Origin: Pseudomonas azotoformans
Lineage (GTDB): Bacteria > Pseudomonadota > Gammaproteobacteria > Pseudomonadales > Pseudomonadaceae
NCBI RefSeq assembly: GCF_900103345.1
Contig: NZ_LT629702.1
Span: forward strand, 3,100,001 to 3,164,000
Length of the DNA stretch: 64,000 bases
Direction of reading: 5' to 3'
Part shown: positions 41,770-50,823 of the stretch, in pieces
Position numbering within the stretch: position 1 is the first letter of the stretch
Layout: the number at the start of each line of letters is the position of its first letter
Notes under the pieces: generated by a model
The model's database searches: none
What the model was told of the DNA's origin: nothing
Seen by the model: only the letters and a program-made list of their open reading frames with translations
Position numbers and translations under genes: made by a program

Positions 41770-43179
41770 TCAGTCCTCGACCACCCAAGTGTCTTTGGTG
41801 CCGCCGCCCTGGGACGAGTTCACCACCAGCGAACCTTCGCGCAAGGCCACGCGGGTCAGGCCGCCGGGCACTACACGGGTCTCCTTGCCGGACAACACAA
41901 ACGGGCGCAGGTCGATATGGCGCGGCGCAATGCCGTTTTCGACAAAGGTCGGGCAGGTGGATAAACACAGGGTCGGCTGGGCGATATAGGCGTGGGGCTT
42001 GGCCTTGATCCGCGCTCGGAAGGCTTCGATTTCCGCCGCCGTGGACGCCGGGCCTACCAACATGCCGTAGCCACCGGAGCCTTGGGTTTCCTTCACCACC
42101 AGGTCGGGCAGGTTGGCGAGTACGTGGGACAGTTCGTCGGGCTTACGGCACTGGAAGGTCGGAACATTCTTCAGGATCGGTTCTTCATCCAGGTAAAAAC
42201 GGATCATCTCGGTGACGAAGGGATACACCGACTTGTCATCCGCCACCCCGGTGCCGATGGCATTGGCCAGCACCACATTGCCGCAGCGATAAGCCGCGAG
42301 CAGGCCGGGCACGCCGAGCATGGAGTCCGGGTTGAAGGCCAGGGGGTCGAGAAACGCATCGTCGAGACGACGGTAGATCACGTCCACGGCCTTGGGGCCA
42401 TCGGTGGTGCGCATGAAAACGCGGTCATCGCGTACGAACAGGTCGGCGCCTTCCACCAGTTCCACGCCCATTTCGCGGGCGAGAAAGGCATGTTCGAAGA
42501 ACGCGCTGTTGAAGCGCCCCGGAGTCAGTACAACCACGCTGGGGTTATCCAAGGGGCTTGAGCTTTTCAGGGTGTCCAGCAGCAGGTTGGGATAGTGATC
42601 GATGGGCGCGATGCGCTGGGCAGCGAACAGTTCGGGGAATAGCCGCATCATCATCTTGCGGTCTTCGAGCATATAGCTGACGCCGCTGGGCGTACGCAGG
42701 TTGTCTTCGAGCACGTAGTACGTGCCGTCGCCATCGCGTACGAGGTCAACGCCGGATATGTGGGAATACAGGTCGCGGTGCAGGTCCAACCCCTGCATCG
42801 CCAACTGGTATTGCTCGTTGGCCAGCACCTGTTCGGCAGGAATGACCCCGGCCTTGATGATGCGCTGCTCGTGATACAGGTCGGCGAGAAACATGTTCAG
42901 CGCCTTGACCCGCTGGATGCAGCCACGCTCGACAATCCGCCATTCGCTGGCGGGAATACTGCGCGGGATGGTATCGAAGGGAATCAGACGCTCAGTGCCC
43001 TGCTCGTCCCCGTAGAGGGTGAAGGTGATCCCGGCGCGGTGAAACAGCAAATCGGCTTCGCGCCGGCGTTGAGCCAGCAGTTCAGCGGGGGTTTCGGCCA
43101 ACCAGCGGGCGAACTCGCGGTAATGCGGTCGGACCTGGCCTGCCCCATCGTACATTTCATCGTAATAAGTGCGGATCAT
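41770..43179 (-). CDS. circularly permuted ATP-grasp type 2 protein
   Basis: A 469-residue ATP-grasp protein, first gene of the three-gene operon. Recognisable parts are YYDEMYDGAGQVRPHYREFA at the N terminus, DLYHEQRIIKAGVIP, DGTYYVLEDNLRTPSGVSYM, and the C-terminal VKETQGSGGYGMLVG ATP loop. AAGGAG about 8 bases before the ATG at 43179 supports the start. It likely builds a peptide bond on an unknown substrate. Confidence 0.9.
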   Translation of the reverse strand: MIRTYYDEMYDGAGQVRPHYREFARWLAETPAELLAQRRREADLLFHRAGITFTLYGDEQGTERLIPFDTIPRSIPASEWRIVERGCIQRVKALNMFLADLYHEQRIIKAGVIPAEQVLANEQYQLAMQGLDLHRDLYSHISGVDLVRDGDGTYYVLEDNLRTPSGVSYMLEDRKMMMRLFPELFAAQRIAPIDHYPNLLLDTLKSSSPLDNPSVVVLTPGRFNSAFFEHAFLAREMGVELVEGADLFVRDDRVFMRTTDGPKAVDVIYRRLDDAFLDPLAFNPDSMLGVPGLLAAYRCGNVVLANAIGTGVADDKSVYPFVTEMIRFYLDEEPILKNVPTFQCRKPDELSHVLANLPDLVVKETQGSGGYGMLVGPASTAAEIEAFRARIKAKPHAYIAQPTLCLSTCPTFVENGIAPRHIDLRPFVLSGKETRVVPGGLTRVALREGSLVVNSSQGGGTKDTWVVED

Positions 43180-43407
43180 GCCGAACTCCTTGTCACCCGG
43201 GCGCAAGAACCATCGCAAGGCCCGTGCCAGCGGCATAAACACTTAAAAATCAGTGAGTTAAATTAACCACGCAATCTGCTCGCACCGTCCTGGTGCGCAG
43301 AATGCCCGGTGCACTGCCCGACGCTTCATCGCAATGCGGGCTTTGACTATCAACAGCATAGTCAGAGTTGATTTCACTGCCCGGCGCAGGCTGCGGATAA
43401 TCGGCCC

Positions 43408-43474
43408 CATCTGCTGAACTGCCTTCAGCGCTCCGCTCTTCCCTTTAGGCCACCCGTATGGGTGGCCTTTTTTT
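43408..43474 (+). ncRNA. candidate Hfq-type small RNA
   Basis: A sigma-70-like promoter is seen: TTCACT (43373-43378), a 17-base spacer, then GATAAT (43396-43401). A transcript from about 43408 would have a small hairpin CTGAA-CTGCC-TTCAG, a CU-rich open stretch (CTCCGCTCTTCCCTTTA), and the terminator AGGCCACCC-GTAT-GGGTGGCC followed by eight T. The terminator faces right although no plus-strand gene lies upstream, so an RNA is the simplest explanation. It lies in the gap between the ATP-grasp operon and rraB. Confidence 0.5.
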
Positions 43475-43476
43475 TG
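43447..43476 (+). terminator. Rho-independent terminator with no upstream gene
   Basis: AGGCCACCC and GGGTGGCCT form a perfect stem around GTAT, followed by eight T. It reads only to the right and belongs to the candidate small RNA. Confidence 0.85.
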
Positions 43477-43526
43477 GTGCATAAAAACAGCGCGCAAGTT
43501 CCGAGTAATTTTCCCACCTCACAAAC

Positions 43527-43555
43527 AAAATCGGCCGACCCAAAGGTCAGCCGAT
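43527..43555 (-). terminator. Rho-independent terminator of rraB
   Basis: On the minus strand, ATCGGCTGACC pairs with GGTCGGCCGAT, followed by TTTTG, 26 bases beyond the rraB stop. Confidence 0.8.
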
Positions 43556-43580
43556 ACGCTGTGTTGCTCATAAACTGCCG

Positions 43581-43922
43581 CTACATGGGTAACCCACGCA
43601 CCTCCTGCTTCACGCCCCATCCTTCGATGATCCCGCCCAGCGGCTCGACCACCGCCCCGAAGTCTTGCTCGAAGTCTCCAATGCCGTCGTAGGTCGCAAA
43701 CATGACTTTGCTCAGCTCCAGGTACCAGGCGCCATCGTCGCGCGCACTCACCTGGGCATTCAGGGATTCCCCGCGAAACTCACCCGCAGCCCTGCGCGCC
43801 CGTTCCTCATCCGGGAAAATGGCGTAGAACTCGATGGGGTGAAAACGCGAGAAGTCGAAACCGCCTTCTTTCATGCGGCGCAGAACGTTGGTGCTGATGT
43901 CTTCTTGATAGGCTGTGCTCAT
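43581..43922 (-). CDS. RraB-family ribonuclease E inhibitor-like protein
   Basis: A 113-residue protein with the RraB fold pattern: VLRRMKEGGFDFSRFHPIEF near the start, FYAIFPDEERARRAA, and WYLELSKVMFATYDGIGDFE before FGAVVEPLGGIIEGWGV. The family binds RNase E and moderates RNA decay in enterics. Relatives in Pseudomonas are annotated by similarity only. It is a single gene with its own terminator. Confidence 0.85.
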   Translation of the reverse strand: MSTAYQEDISTNVLRRMKEGGFDFSRFHPIEFYAIFPDEERARRAAGEFRGESLNAQVSARDDGAWYLELSKVMFATYDGIGDFEQDFGAVVEPLGGIIEGWGVKQEVRGLPM

Positions 43923-44135
43923 GAAAAGTGCTCCTCAAATTGATGGATAGACTTTCCGTGCTTCCCGAAGCCCACGCCGCAATGGCGTGGGGACTACGGC
44001 AACAACATCACCGCTGGAAAACAAGCATGTAGCTGACAAGACCAGACCTTAGCGATTCATTCGCTGATCTCCCTTGCAGAGTAGCGCGAAGCTATCACCT
44101 CCACCAGAGGTGCTTGGATGACTTACAGGGAATGT

Positions 44136-44372
44136 TCAGGCGGCGGGAGAGATGTCGAGGATCTGGATGCTGTTCTGGTCTTTGAGGATCTTGACCGTCG
44201 GCTCGGGCTTGCGGCCCTCTAAGTCATTGAGGTCCAGTTCGGCGGCGACGGGCACCAGCTTGTTGCGAATCATGTGCGCAGCGTCTTCGAGGCTGGGCTT
44301 GTGTTCGCAGGTGAACTGCTCCACGGACTGCACGCCGTGATCATCAACGAAGGTAATTTGCCACGTTTGCAT
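44136..44372 (-). CDS. small unknown protein
   Basis: A 78-residue protein starting MQTWQITFVDDHGVQSVEQF and ending SIQILDISPAA. GAGGAGG lies 8-9 bases before the ATG at 44372, a very good ribosome-binding site. It is mixed alpha/beta with no motif. It is one transcript unit by itself, between rraB and the START protein. Confidence 0.7.
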   Translation of the reverse strand: MQTWQITFVDDHGVQSVEQFTCEHKPSLEDAAHMIRNKLVPVAAELDLNDLEGRKPEPTVKILKDQNSIQILDISPAA

Positions 44373-44475
44373 CGGTGCCTCCTCGATAAAACCCATGTGT
44401 GGGCTTACACGTATCTGGACCTTGAGCGCTGGGCAAACGTTCCACTCAAGGCCGGAGGCACCGGATCAGCTGCAG

Positions 44476-45081
44476 TTATTTTTCCGCGTGTTGTTTCAAG
44501 GCTTTCAAGGTGTTGAACGGGGCGTCCACCACGAACTTGTTGGCCAACCACGAGGGGACGCTGCCGCCTGGCTCGGTGTGCACCTGGTAGGTGACTTCGG
44601 TCAGGTTGTCGCCTTTGGGCACCAGTTTCCAGAAGCCATCCACTTGGGCGACGCGCACGTAGCCTTTTTCTTCAGGCTTGTAGGTGGGGACACCTTCGAG
44701 TTTACGAGTCAAGGTGCCGTCAGCGGCCTTGGTCGTGGTGATATGCAGGTAGGAATCGCGATCCGTCACGGGGAACGGTGCTTTGAATTGGGTGTAGGTC
44801 CAGCTCTCGTCGCCCTTCTTGTCGACCAGCTTCTGGGCCTTGCATTCGTGGATCCAGGCGCACGCACCGACTACGTCTTCCTGCAACGCGACGATCTTCG
44901 CCACCGGCGCCTTGATCGTGGTCACCCCGCGATACGCCTTGTACTTGGAGCCGGTAATTTCGCTCAGGGACACCTTGATACCGTCTTCGTCCTTGGCGAC
45001 TTGCCAATCCTCAGCCTGGGCAGTGGCAGCAAACAACACCGTAAAACCGCACAACACAGCCATTCGTTTCAGCGAACCCAT
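44476..45081 (-). CDS. periplasmic START-domain protein
   Basis: A 201-residue protein with a signal peptide (KRMAVLCGFTVLFAATAQAE), then a START-like lipid-binding domain: GIKVSLSEITGSKYKAYRGV, WTYTQFKAPFPVTDRDSYL and VTYQVHTEPGGSVPSWLANK. It probably binds a hydrophobic ligand in the periplasm. The start at 45081 places the signal peptide at the N terminus, though the frame is open upstream. The YkgJ gene begins upstream in the same direction. Confidence 0.85.
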   Translation of the reverse strand: MGSLKRMAVLCGFTVLFAATAQAEDWQVAKDEDGIKVSLSEITGSKYKAYRGVTTIKAPVAKIVALQEDVVGACAWIHECKAQKLVDKKGDESWTYTQFKAPFPVTDRDSYLHITTTKAADGTLTRKLEGVPTYKPEEKGYVRVAQVDGFWKLVPKGDNLTEVTYQVHTEPGGSVPSWLANKFVVDAPFNTLKALKQHAEK

Positions 45082-45122
45082 TGTTGTATTCCTTATTGTT
45101 GAAGTTCCGATAGTAAAGCCCA

Positions 45123-45377
45123 TCAAGCCGCCGTCATCTGCTCCCACCAGCCGATCAAGCGGATCGCATCGGCCTGGTCGGTGCCGCAGACCTCGAGATC
45201 TGCCTTGAAATCACTGCACACCGCCGGTCGCTCCGGCTGGCCGAACAGTAGGCATAGCTGTTCGACCGACAGGTGCAGGCAGCGTTCGCCCGCCGGTTTG
45301 CCCTGTGGCATGCCCGGTAATGGCGAACTGATGGAGGGGGCGATGCAGCAAGCGCCACAGCCTTCACGGCAATTCAT
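45123..45377 (-). CDS. YkgJ-family cysteine-cluster protein
   Basis: An 84-residue protein with CREGCGACCIAPSISS at the N terminus, RCLHLSVEQLC and VCSDFK. The CxxxCGxCC arrangement is the YkgJ-type metal or iron-sulfur binding cluster, of unknown role. It lies 41 bases upstream of the START-domain gene, same strand. Confidence 0.88.
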   Translation of the reverse strand: MNCREGCGACCIAPSISSPLPGMPQGKPAGERCLHLSVEQLCLLFGQPERPAVCSDFKADLEVCGTDQADAIRLIGWWEQMTAA

Positions 45378-45539
45378 GACCAGCAGGTCCTCGACGACTC
45401 AATGTGGATGGCCGGGCTAGAGTACGCCCTAAAACAGCCGTTTTAAAATGGGTTAACAGGGGTTTTTCGCAGAAAACACAAGTGACTGACCAGTCTGCGA
45501 CAGATGGTCGAGGGCACGCGTCACGTTTGCGGGAAAAGT

Positions 45540-46025
45540 TTACTGCTTGAACTCGAACTCCACCGCGGCGCCTTCGACTTCGCGCCGTTCTTCGTTGCGC
45601 AATTGCAGCTTCATTTCATTGCTGAGCAGGCGGCCGTTGATCTGGAAGGCGCTGTTGTCGGTGGGTTTCTCGCCGAACATCGGCGGCAGCAAGGGCACAC
45701 TTTTAGGTTTGGGCATGGTGCCGATAGGTTGCAAGTGCCTGACCATGTCCGACGGCAGGGACAGGTCCAACTGTGCCGGTGGCAATTGTGTCTGCGTCAC
45801 TTCGCGGGATGCCTTGGACCTGCTGGCTGCACGTTTTTTGGCTGCAGCGGTGGGTTTCTTCACCGCTGGGGCTTTTTTAACGGGGGCCGTTTTTTTCGCG
45901 GGGGGCTTCTGCTCGTTACTGGCGGCGGGCTTGGTTTCACTCACAGGAGCTGCCGCCAGCACTGTGCCGACGTTGCACAGGCTTAACAGGCCAATTACCA
46001 GAACAGCGCGAAAAATACAGGTCAT
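45540..46025 (-). CDS. exported Lys/Ala/Pro-rich protein
   Basis: A 161-residue protein with an N-terminal hydrophobic stretch MTCIFRAVLVIGLLSLCNVG acting as signal peptide. A low-complexity part follows (AKKTAPVKKAPAVKKPTAAA), and a C-terminal domain ends in EVEGAAVEFEFKQ. The Lys/Ala/Pro repeats look like a periplasmic spacer. The true start is uncertain because there is no good ribosome-binding site; the frame goes 20 codons further up. Function unknown. Confidence 0.6.
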   Translation of the reverse strand: MTCIFRAVLVIGLLSLCNVGTVLAAAPVSETKPAASNEQKPPAKKTAPVKKAPAVKKPTAAAKKRAASRSKASREVTQTQLPPAQLDLSLPSDMVRHLQPIGTMPKPKSVPLLPPMFGEKPTDNSAFQINGRLLSNEMKLQLRNEERREVEGAAVEFEFKQ

Positions 46026-46129
46026 ATCGCCTACAGCATTAACGGCAGAGGGCCATATGCTCGCTTGTTGTGCGCGCCATGACAAGCATAGTGATTAGTG
46101 TGCTAGAGGATTTGTCCCCTTTCTGAGCG

Positions 46130-47569
46130 TCATAATCCTGCTGCTGTTTCCTGGCATAACTGGCTCGCCAGCATCCCCAACGTCATCAGCGCCCGCTCTG
46201 CCTCGCGGTTCCACGGGGTGCCGCAGTTCAGGCGAATACAGTGGTTGAACTGCTCCGTATTACTGAAGATCAGCCCCGGCGCAATACTGATGCCCTGTTG
46301 CAGTGCGCGCACGTGCAGTTCCTGGGTATTGACCCTTCCAGGCAAACTGACCCACAGGATGAAGCCGCCCGTCGGACGGGTCATCTGGGTGCCTTCCGGG
46401 AAATACTGCTGCACCGCCAGCTGAAAGGCGCTGAGGTTCTTGCGGTACTCCTGGCGAATGTAGCGCAGGTGCCGGTCGTAGCCACCATTCTCCAGGTAAG
46501 CGGCAACGCCCATCTGCGTGACACTGCAGGCGGAGTGAGTGCTGAACATCTGCAGGCGCTGGATCTCCTGCTGGTACTTGCCGGCGATCATCCAGCCAAT
46601 GCGCACACCAGGGGACAGCGTCTTCGAAAAGCTTGAACAATAGATAACCCGATCCAGGCGGTCATAGGCTTTCAGCGCCTTGGTGCGGCCCAGTTCGAAC
46701 ATCAGCTCGCCGTAGATATCGTCCTCGACAATCTGGATGTCGAAGTCCGAGGCCAGGCGCAGTAACTGTTTCTGCCGTTCCTCAGGCATGGTGCCGCCCA
46801 GCGGGTTGCTCAGGCGCGTGGTCAGCACCAGGGCCTTGATCGACCATTGGTTGGCCGCCAGTTGCAGGGCTTCCAGGCTCATGCCGGTGGACGGGTCGCT
46901 GGGAATCTCGATGACCTTGAGGCCCAACAGATCGGCGAGTTGCAGCAACCCGTAATAGGTCGGCGACTCAGCGGCAATCAGGTCGCCAGGCCGCGTCAGC
47001 ACCCGCAACGACATCTGCAACGCATCGACACAACCGTGGGTGATCACCACTTCGGACGGGTCCACCACCACGCCCGCATCGCGCATGCGGATCGCCACCT
47101 GGCGGCGCAGCGGTTCGAAACCGGGGCTGAACATGTAGCTGAATGCACGCGGGCTCTGGAAGCGCGTGACCTTGGCCAATTGCTGGTGCAGAGCGCGTAC
47201 TGGCAGGTAGTCCACGCTCGGCACTGCGGCGCCCAACGGAAACACACCCTCGCGGCGCGATTCGCCCAAGACCTGTTGAATGATACTGCTGCGGGTGACC
47301 AACCCTGGGCGCTCGACCCGTGCAATGTCCGGCGTCGGCGCCGTGAGTGCTGGCGTCTGGTGCACGTAATAGCCGGACTGTGGCCGCGCCCGGATCAACC
47401 CCTGGTCTTCCAGGTTGGCGTAGGCCTGCAACACGGTGGCGTGGCTGACGTTCAGCTGTGAGCTCATCTTGCGCACCGAAGGCACGCGCTCACCCGGTTG
47501 ATAGACACCGCGCCGGATATCCTCAGCCAGTTGCTGGGCGATACGTTGGTAAAGCAACAGATTGGTCAT
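46130..47569 (-). CDS. MocR-type GntR/aminotransferase-fold regulator
   Basis: A 479-residue fusion. Residues 1-70 form a GntR winged HTH (IAQQLAEDIRRGVYQPGERV, PSVRKMSSQLNVSHATVLQA). Then a fold-type I aminotransferase domain follows, with a PLP-Lys in SSFSKTLSPGVRIGW near residue 315 and VEDDIYGEL supplying the Asp. Family members (MocR/PdxR/GabR) sense PLP or amines and act as transcription factors. The target is probably close by or self; no amine gene adjoins. Confidence 0.88.
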   Translation of the reverse strand: MTNLLLYQRIAQQLAEDIRRGVYQPGERVPSVRKMSSQLNVSHATVLQAYANLEDQGLIRARPQSGYYVHQTPALTAPTPDIARVERPGLVTRSSIIQQVLGESRREGVFPLGAAVPSVDYLPVRALHQQLAKVTRFQSPRAFSYMFSPGFEPLRRQVAIRMRDAGVVVDPSEVVITHGCVDALQMSLRVLTRPGDLIAAESPTYYGLLQLADLLGLKVIEIPSDPSTGMSLEALQLAANQWSIKALVLTTRLSNPLGGTMPEERQKQLLRLASDFDIQIVEDDIYGELMFELGRTKALKAYDRLDRVIYCSSFSKTLSPGVRIGWMIAGKYQQEIQRLQMFSTHSACSVTQMGVAAYLENGGYDRHLRYIRQEYRKNLSAFQLAVQQYFPEGTQMTRPTGGFILWVSLPGRVNTQELHVRALQQGISIAPGLIFSNTEQFNHCIRLNCGTPWNREAERALMTLGMLASQLCQETAAGL

Positions 47570-47708
47570 GACGCAGCACTCGATTTCACGGGTATTTTAT
47601 TTTTGTGTGAAACATACCGGCACAGTTTAGAAGTGTACGGGGACAGTTGCCACAATAGTCGAGCGCGCGTTGGAGTGACAGTAAAACTGTGAGGGTGCAC
47701 ACCAAAAA

Positions 47709-47800
47709 ATGTGGGAGGGGGCTTGCCCCCGATGACGGTGGGTCAGCGACAGATTTGCTGACTGATGCACCGCTATCGGGGGCAAGCCCCCTCCCACATT
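47709..47800. repeat. REPIN/BIME-like inverted repeat pair
   Basis: Same family as that at 6411: arms ATGTGGGAGGGGGCTTGCCC and complement around a 40-base loop. It lies between the convergent/divergent ends of the MocR start region and the OmpA gene. Confidence 0.85.
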
Positions 47801-47818
47801 CATAGCTGCTCCAGGCTT

Positions 47819-48634
47819 CTACCGGGCGGCGCCGAGTTGGCCTTTTTCGTCAGAGAAGACGATTTCAACGCGACGGTTCTGCGCCCTGCCCCGCTCGGAG
47901 GCATTGGCCTCCACCGGGTACTGGTCACCATACCCTTCCACCTGGATGCGTTTTTCGTCGATCCCCAGGTCGACCAGCACATCAGCCACCGACTGCGCGC
48001 GGTCGCGGGACAGTTTGAGGTTTTCCTGCTCGCCGCCGGTGTTATCGGCGTAGCCCTCGATACGCACCACACGCTTGGGGTTCAGTTGCAAGAACTGCAC
48101 GATCTTGAGCACTGTGCGGTTGGCCGAGTTCTTCAGCTCGGCGTCACCGGTGTCGAACAGCACATCGCCCAGGGTCATCACCAGGCCACGATCGGTCTGG
48201 GTGGTGGTCAGGCTGGCGATCTGCTCTTCAAGCCATTTACCCTGCTGCTGCACGCTGCTCAGCTTGCTTTCACGCAGCGCCAGTTGCAGGCGCTGGCGCT
48301 CCAGTTCGAGCTTGGCACCGCGCTCCTGGTTGAGCGCCTGTTCGGTGTGTTCACGGGCAATAGCGCTGTAGCGTTGGCTCAAGTAGGCGTAATGCACCAC
48401 GTCGGCACCACTGCCCCAGTAGCTGGACAAGCGGTCGGCACGGGCCAGGGACTCACCGGCGCGGATTACGTCCTTGGGCGCAAAGCGCAACACATTGGCG
48501 TCTTCCTTGACCTTCTGGAAGTCATTCCCGGCCTGTTGCAGGGCCTGTTCGCTGTCGGGATGGCTGGCACAACCGCCCAATACGGCAGTGCCCAACAACA
48601 GCGCACAGCTCAAACCACGGATCAGCGGACTCAT
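47819..48634 (-). CDS. OmpA-family lipoprotein
   Basis: A 271-residue protein. MSPLIRGLSCALLLGTAVLG followed by GCAS is a lipobox, so Cys is lipidated. A helical DUF4398-like middle part (GGCASHPDSEQALQQAGNDF) comes next. The C-terminal OmpA domain has NPKRVVRIEGYADNTGGEQE, and NRRVEIVF near the end, for binding peptidoglycan. Such proteins link the outer membrane to the cell wall. It overlaps the DUF4398 gene by 4 bases and ends the operon. Confidence 0.9.
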   Translation of the reverse strand: MSPLIRGLSCALLLGTAVLGGCASHPDSEQALQQAGNDFQKVKEDANVLRFAPKDVIRAGESLARADRLSSYWGSGADVVHYAYLSQRYSAIAREHTEQALNQERGAKLELERQRLQLALRESKLSSVQQQGKWLEEQIASLTTTQTDRGLVMTLGDVLFDTGDAELKNSANRTVLKIVQFLQLNPKRVVRIEGYADNTGGEQENLKLSRDRAQSVADVLVDLGIDEKRIQVEGYGDQYPVEANASERGRAQNRRVEIVFSDEKGQLGAAR

Positions 48635-48993
48635 TGGGCTTCCCCCAACTGCAGTTGCTTGCGCAGGCGAGTGATGCGGGTGTTGAGCACGTTCAACTGC
48701 TCCTGGCTCTTGCGGGTCAACACTTTGGCTTCTGCCAGGCGCGCGTCCAACTCGGCTTGCTCAAAGCGCATGCGTGCATTTTTGTAGGACTGGTCAGCCA
48801 TGCTCGACTTGGCCCGGGCGAATTTCTCTTCGGCCAGTTTTAGTTCGGGCGATTCATCGGGGTTGGCGCCAACGGCGCTGGCTTGCTCAAGGGCTTGCTG
48901 GGTGAGGCGAATTTGTTCATTCGGCGCAGGATCAGCTGCACATCCCGCCAGAGCGACAACGGCGAGGGCCGCGAAAAGAGGTCGAAGAGTCAC
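48631..48993 (-). CDS. DUF4398 lipoprotein
   Basis: A 120-residue lipoprotein with a signal peptide and lipobox LAVVALAGCAAD, then a helical DUF4398 domain rich in LAEEKFARAKSSMADQSYKN. It starts with GTG at 48993 and has AGGGA just upstream. It overlaps the OmpA-family gene and lies 9 bases after the solute-binding protein stop, so the three form one operon. It may help assemble the OmpA partner. Confidence 0.8.
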   Translation of the reverse strand: MTLRPLFAALAVVALAGCAADPAPNEQIRLTQQALEQASAVGANPDESPELKLAEEKFARAKSSMADQSYKNARMRFEQAELDARLAEAKVLTRKSQEQLNVLNTRITRLRKQLQLGEAQ

Positions 48994-49002
48994 TGAAAAT
49001 CC

Positions 49003-49818
49003 CTACTTTGTTGGGGTGCCGACGGGTTGTTGCAATTGCGCTTTCCAACGTTCCAGATTGCGCTGCAATGCGGCTTCCGTCACACCAGACCCGGGCAATT
49101 CTGTCATCTTTTTGGCGAGCTGTCCGCGCAACCACGGATCGTTGCAGGCCGAGTTGTGGGAAATCGCCAGGTACAGGCCCGGCTGATCAACGGGCACATC
49201 GCGGGTGATCAGGTCGTTGCTCATGCCCAACGTCTGCGCCATCGCCATGCCGGAATAACGCCCGGCGAGGACATAGTCGACCTCTCCCAGCAGCAGCTTC
49301 TGGAACGCCGGCGTCAAGGACGGCAGGCGTTGCAGGCTCAGTTGCTGGCCGGCGAACGTTTCGAAGGCGGCACTCAAGCGCGCACGTTCCGACACCGCGC
49401 CTTTGTGCCCGTGCAGGTCCGCCGCCGTGGTGTAGGCCAGCGCTGAATCCTTGCGCGTCCACACCAGGTAGTCGAGCTGCACCAGGGCCGGGTGGATGTA
49501 GTCGAGGGTTTCCAGCTCGCCCAGGTTCAGCGGCGCATCGGCGAGGATATCCATGCGCCCGCTGCGCACTTCATCCAGGGCCAGCGAACGTCTGCCGCCG
49601 TAGAGCAGGTCGATTTTCAACCCGAGGTCCTTGCCCACTTGTTGCAGCACGTCGGCGGTGGCGCCGATGAGGTGCGTGGGGTCTTGCGGGTCACGCCAGA
49701 GCAGGGGCGGCGCGTCCGGACTGCCGGTGATCACCAGGCGGTCGCATTTGCCGGCGGCCAGCGTCAGGCTCGGCAGCAGAGTGAGGCCCAGCAGTACGGC
49801 CCAGGGACGCAGTTCCAT
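49003..49818 (-). CDS. periplasmic solute-binding-like protein (SBP family 3)
   Basis: A 271-residue protein with a signal peptide (MELRPWAVLLGLTLLPSLTLAA) and a family-3 extracellular solute-binding fold: TADVLQQVGKDLGLKIDLLY, RSGRMDILADAPL and VDYVLAGRYSGMAMAQ. No ABC permease is adjacent, so it may act as a sensor or stray binder. ATG 49818 is chosen since it starts the signal peptide. It precedes the DUF4398/OmpA genes. Confidence 0.82.
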   Translation of the reverse strand: MELRPWAVLLGLTLLPSLTLAAGKCDRLVITGSPDAPPLLWRDPQDPTHLIGATADVLQQVGKDLGLKIDLLYGGRRSLALDEVRSGRMDILADAPLNLGELETLDYIHPALVQLDYLVWTRKDSALAYTTAADLHGHKGAVSERARLSAAFETFAGQQLSLQRLPSLTPAFQKLLLGEVDYVLAGRYSGMAMAQTLGMSNDLITRDVPVDQPGLYLAISHNSACNDPWLRGQLAKKMTELPGSGVTEAALQRNLERWKAQLQQPVGTPTK

Positions 49819-49839
49819 GGCAAGTGTCTCCAGCAAGTC

Positions 49840-49872
49840 AAAAAAAAGCCCGGTCACAAGGACCGGGCTCTT
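49840..49872 (-). terminator. Rho-independent terminator of etfBA
   Basis: On the minus strand, AGAGCCCGGTCC pairs with GACCGGGCTTTTTTTT, 20 bases past the etfA stop. Confidence 0.9.
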
Positions 49873-49891
49873 TATAAGTGAAGCGACTGGA

Positions 49892-50821
49892 TTAGACCAG
49901 CTTCTCCAACTCAGGGACAGCTTCGAACAAGTCCGCCACCAGGCCGTAATCAGCCACCTGGAAGATCGGTGCTTCTTCGTCCTTGTTGATCGCAACGATC
50001 ACCTTGGAGTCTTTCATACCGGCCAGGTGCTGGATCGCGCCGGAGATACCGACGGCGATGTACAACTGTGGCGCAACGATCTTGCCGGTCTGGCCGACCT
50101 GCATATCGTTGGGTACGAAACCTGCGTCGACGGCAGCGCGGGAAGCGCCGACCGCAGCGCCCAGCTTGTCGGCCAGGGCGTACAGGTGCTTGAAGTTGTC
50201 ACCGTTCTGCATGCCACGCCCGCCGGAAACGACGATCTTGGCAGCGGTCAGCTCAGGACGGTCCGACTTGGCCAGCTCTTCGCCAACAAAGCTGGAGGTG
50301 CCAGCGTCGTGGGCAGCGGCGACGGCTTCAACGGCAGCCGAACCACCTTCGGCGGCAACCGGGTCGAAACCGGTGGCGCGTACGGTGATGACTTTGACCG
50401 AAGCGTTGGACTGTACGGTAGCGATAGCGTTACCGGCATAGATCGGGCGCTTGAAGGTGTCGGCGCTTTCGACCGAGATGATCTCGGAGATCTGGTCAAC
50501 GTCCAGTTGCGCAGCAACACGTGGCAGGATGTTTTTGCCGTTGGAAGTGGCGGCAGCCAGGATGTGGCTGTAGCCAGCGCCCAGCTCTGCAACCAGAGGG
50601 GCAACGTTTTCCGGCAACTGGTGAGCGTAAGCGGCGTTGTCGGCCAGCAGTACTTTGCTCACGCCCGCGATTTTCGCAGCGGCTTCAGCCACGGCGCCAG
50701 CGCCCTGACCAGCAACCAATACGTGGATATCACCACCGATTTTCGCAGCGGCAGCCACGGTGTTCAGGGTGGCCGGGGCCAGCACCTTGTTGTCGTGTTC
50801 AGCGATTACCAAGATAGTCAT
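49892..50821 (-). CDS. etfA: electron transfer flavoprotein subunit alpha
   Basis: A 309-residue ETF alpha. The C-terminal FAD domain shows [20 protein letters not shown] near residue 200, [40 protein letters not shown] and [20 protein letters not shown]. With EtfB it accepts electrons from acyl-CoA dehydrogenases and passes them to ETF-quinone oxidoreductase. It is the second gene after etfB, 2 bases away, with its own terminator. Confidence 0.96.
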   Translation of the reverse strand: MTILVIAEHDNKVLAPATLNTVAAAAKIGGDIHVLVAGQGAGAVAEAAAKIAGVSKVLLADNAAYAHQLPENVAPLVAELGAGYSHILAAATSNGKNILPRVAAQLDVDQISEIISVESADTFKRPIYAGNAIATVQSNASVKVITVRATGFDPVAAEGGSAAVEAVAAAHDAGTSSFVGEELAKSDRPELTAAKIVVSGGRGMQNGDNFKHLYALADKLGAAVGASRAAVDAGFVPNDMQVGQTGKIVAPQLYIAVGISGAIQHLAGMKDSKVIVAINKDEEAPIFQVADYGLVADLFEAVPELEKLV

Positions 50822-50823
50822 GA

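Noticed and set aside
43258..43497. 79-residue minus-strand frame over the candidate small RNA
   Set aside because: Basic, low-complexity translation running through the terminator hairpin. The plus-strand RNA explains the region better.
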